The translations under genes were made by a program, and so were the position numbers. Shown here in pieces: positions 63,636 to 64,000 of a stretch of DNA of 64,000 nucleotides. Numbering within the stretch: the first letter of the stretch is position 1; every line of letters starts with the position of its first letter. The DNA is taken from positions 1 through 64,000 of the forward strand of contig NZ_BOOF01000019.1 of the NCBI RefSeq assembly GCF_016863095.1, written 5' to 3'. The notes under the pieces are model-generated. The model did not search any database. It was not told the origin of the DNA and saw only the letters and a list, made by a program, of their open reading frames with translations. The DNA comes from Microbispora siamensis. GTDB lineage: Bacteria; Actinomycetota; Actinomycetes; Streptosporangiales; Streptosporangiaceae.

Positions 63636-64000
63636 TCAGGTGACGAGCCCGACTCCGCCCAGGATGTCGCCTCCCGGCACGCCGTTCCATTCGGGTTCCA
63701 CGGTGTCGGGCCGCCACCGGTGCAGCGGCACGACGCCGGGCTCCAGCACGTGGAGGCCGTCGAGGAAGCCCAGGACCTGGGCCGCGGTGCGGGGCACGAT
63801 GCCGCCCGCGGTTGTCGCGGTGTAGACGTCGCGGCCCCGCCTGACCGCGTCCTCGTCCAGGTCGCCCCGGGTGATGTGGGAGACCACGAGGTGGCTGCCC
63901 GGGACGAGCGGCTTGCGGAACGCGCCGACGACGTGCGCCGCCTCCGCGTCGTCGGTCACGAAGTGGAGGACGGCCAGCATGATCAACGCGACCGGCCGGG
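63636..64000 (-). CDS. SAM-dependent methyltransferase (PF04672-like), cut by window end
   Basis: The last 121 codons of a gene that continues beyond the window. PVALIMLAVLHFVTDDAEAA and VPGSHLVVSHITRG are typical of the actinobacterial S-adenosylmethionine-dependent methyltransferase family PF04672; QVLGFLDGLHVLEPGVVPLHRW and a C-terminal GVPGGDILGGVG end it. The SAM-binding N-terminus is outside the window. The frame is open to the edge, so the internal ATG at 63986 is not the start. Members are common in Streptomyces-like genomes, often beside BldD-type regulators, and their substrates are unknown. Confidence 0.85.
   Translation of the reverse strand, partial: RPVALIMLAVLHFVTDDAEAAHVVGAFRKPLVPGSHLVVSHITRGDLDEDAVRRGRDVYTATTAGGIVPRTAAQVLGFLDGLHVLEPGVVPLHRWRPDTVEPEWNGVPGGDILGGVGLVT

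Overview
The window is chromosomal DNA of a high-GC filamentous actinomycete. GC-rich third codon positions, GTG starts, short overlapping operons, a BldD/XRE-type regulator, a GlnR-like box, several sugar ABC importers with LacI or ROK repressors, and secreted CBM2 and CBM25 proteins all point to a soil saprophyte, probably of the Streptosporangiales/Streptomycetales range. The genus is an inference; no rRNA or complete tRNA gene is present.

Left end, about 1-9.6 kb: an accessory region. A BldD-like helix-turn-helix regulator loses its normal C-terminus near residue 250 and runs into visibly less GC-rich DNA. It overlaps by 4 bases a 1483-residue protein that joins a Cap4/DUF4297-like nuclease end, a STAND-type P-loop NTPase and a long HEAT-like repeat tail. 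This is the best candidate for an undescribed anti-phage system in the window. Downstream lie an IS3 remnant, small hypothetical genes, a RelE-like toxin/antitoxin pair, a frameshifted gene and a decayed tyrosine integrase. Two 43-bp direct repeats match the 3' half of tRNA-Val(CAC), the usual scar of integrative elements.

About 9.7-20.6 kb: hypothetical genes, an isochorismatase-like protein without its cysteine, an orphan Imm10 immunity protein, a broken acetyltransferase, an HxlR regulator with a divergent NAD(P)-binding protein, a large-subunit catalase, an ammonium transporter behind a GlnR-like box, and a secreted GH95-like glycoside hydrolase behind two palindromic operators.

About 20.6-29.6 kb: a ROK repressor divergent from an amino-sugar import operon (lipoprotein, two permeases, SIS-domain protein, GlcNAc-kinase-like protein), then two secreted CBM2-metalloprotease proteins. 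About 30-35.5 kb: MFS exporter with TetR repressor, integrase remnant, VapBC-like pair, IS3 remnant and a cytochrome P450.

About 35.7-44.6 kb: a LacI regulator with a co-directional M20 peptidase, divergent from a seven-gene ribose/nucleoside operon (lipoprotein, single-domain ATPase, permease, phosphotriesterase-family hydrolase, amidotransferase-like protein, nucleoside hydrolase, ribokinase). About 45-47.6 kb: three exported proteins. About 47.8-59.2 kb: a maltodextrin system (intracellular GH13, MalG, MalF, MalE, divergent LacI) and a 1446-residue exported protein with two complete GH13 domains around two CBM25 modules and a fibronectin type III domain. The right end carries a YchJ-like protein, two small secreted proteins with a C-terminal cysteine pair, a frameshifted hypothetical gene, a second ROK protein and the 3' part of a SAM-dependent methyltransferase gene cut by the window edge.
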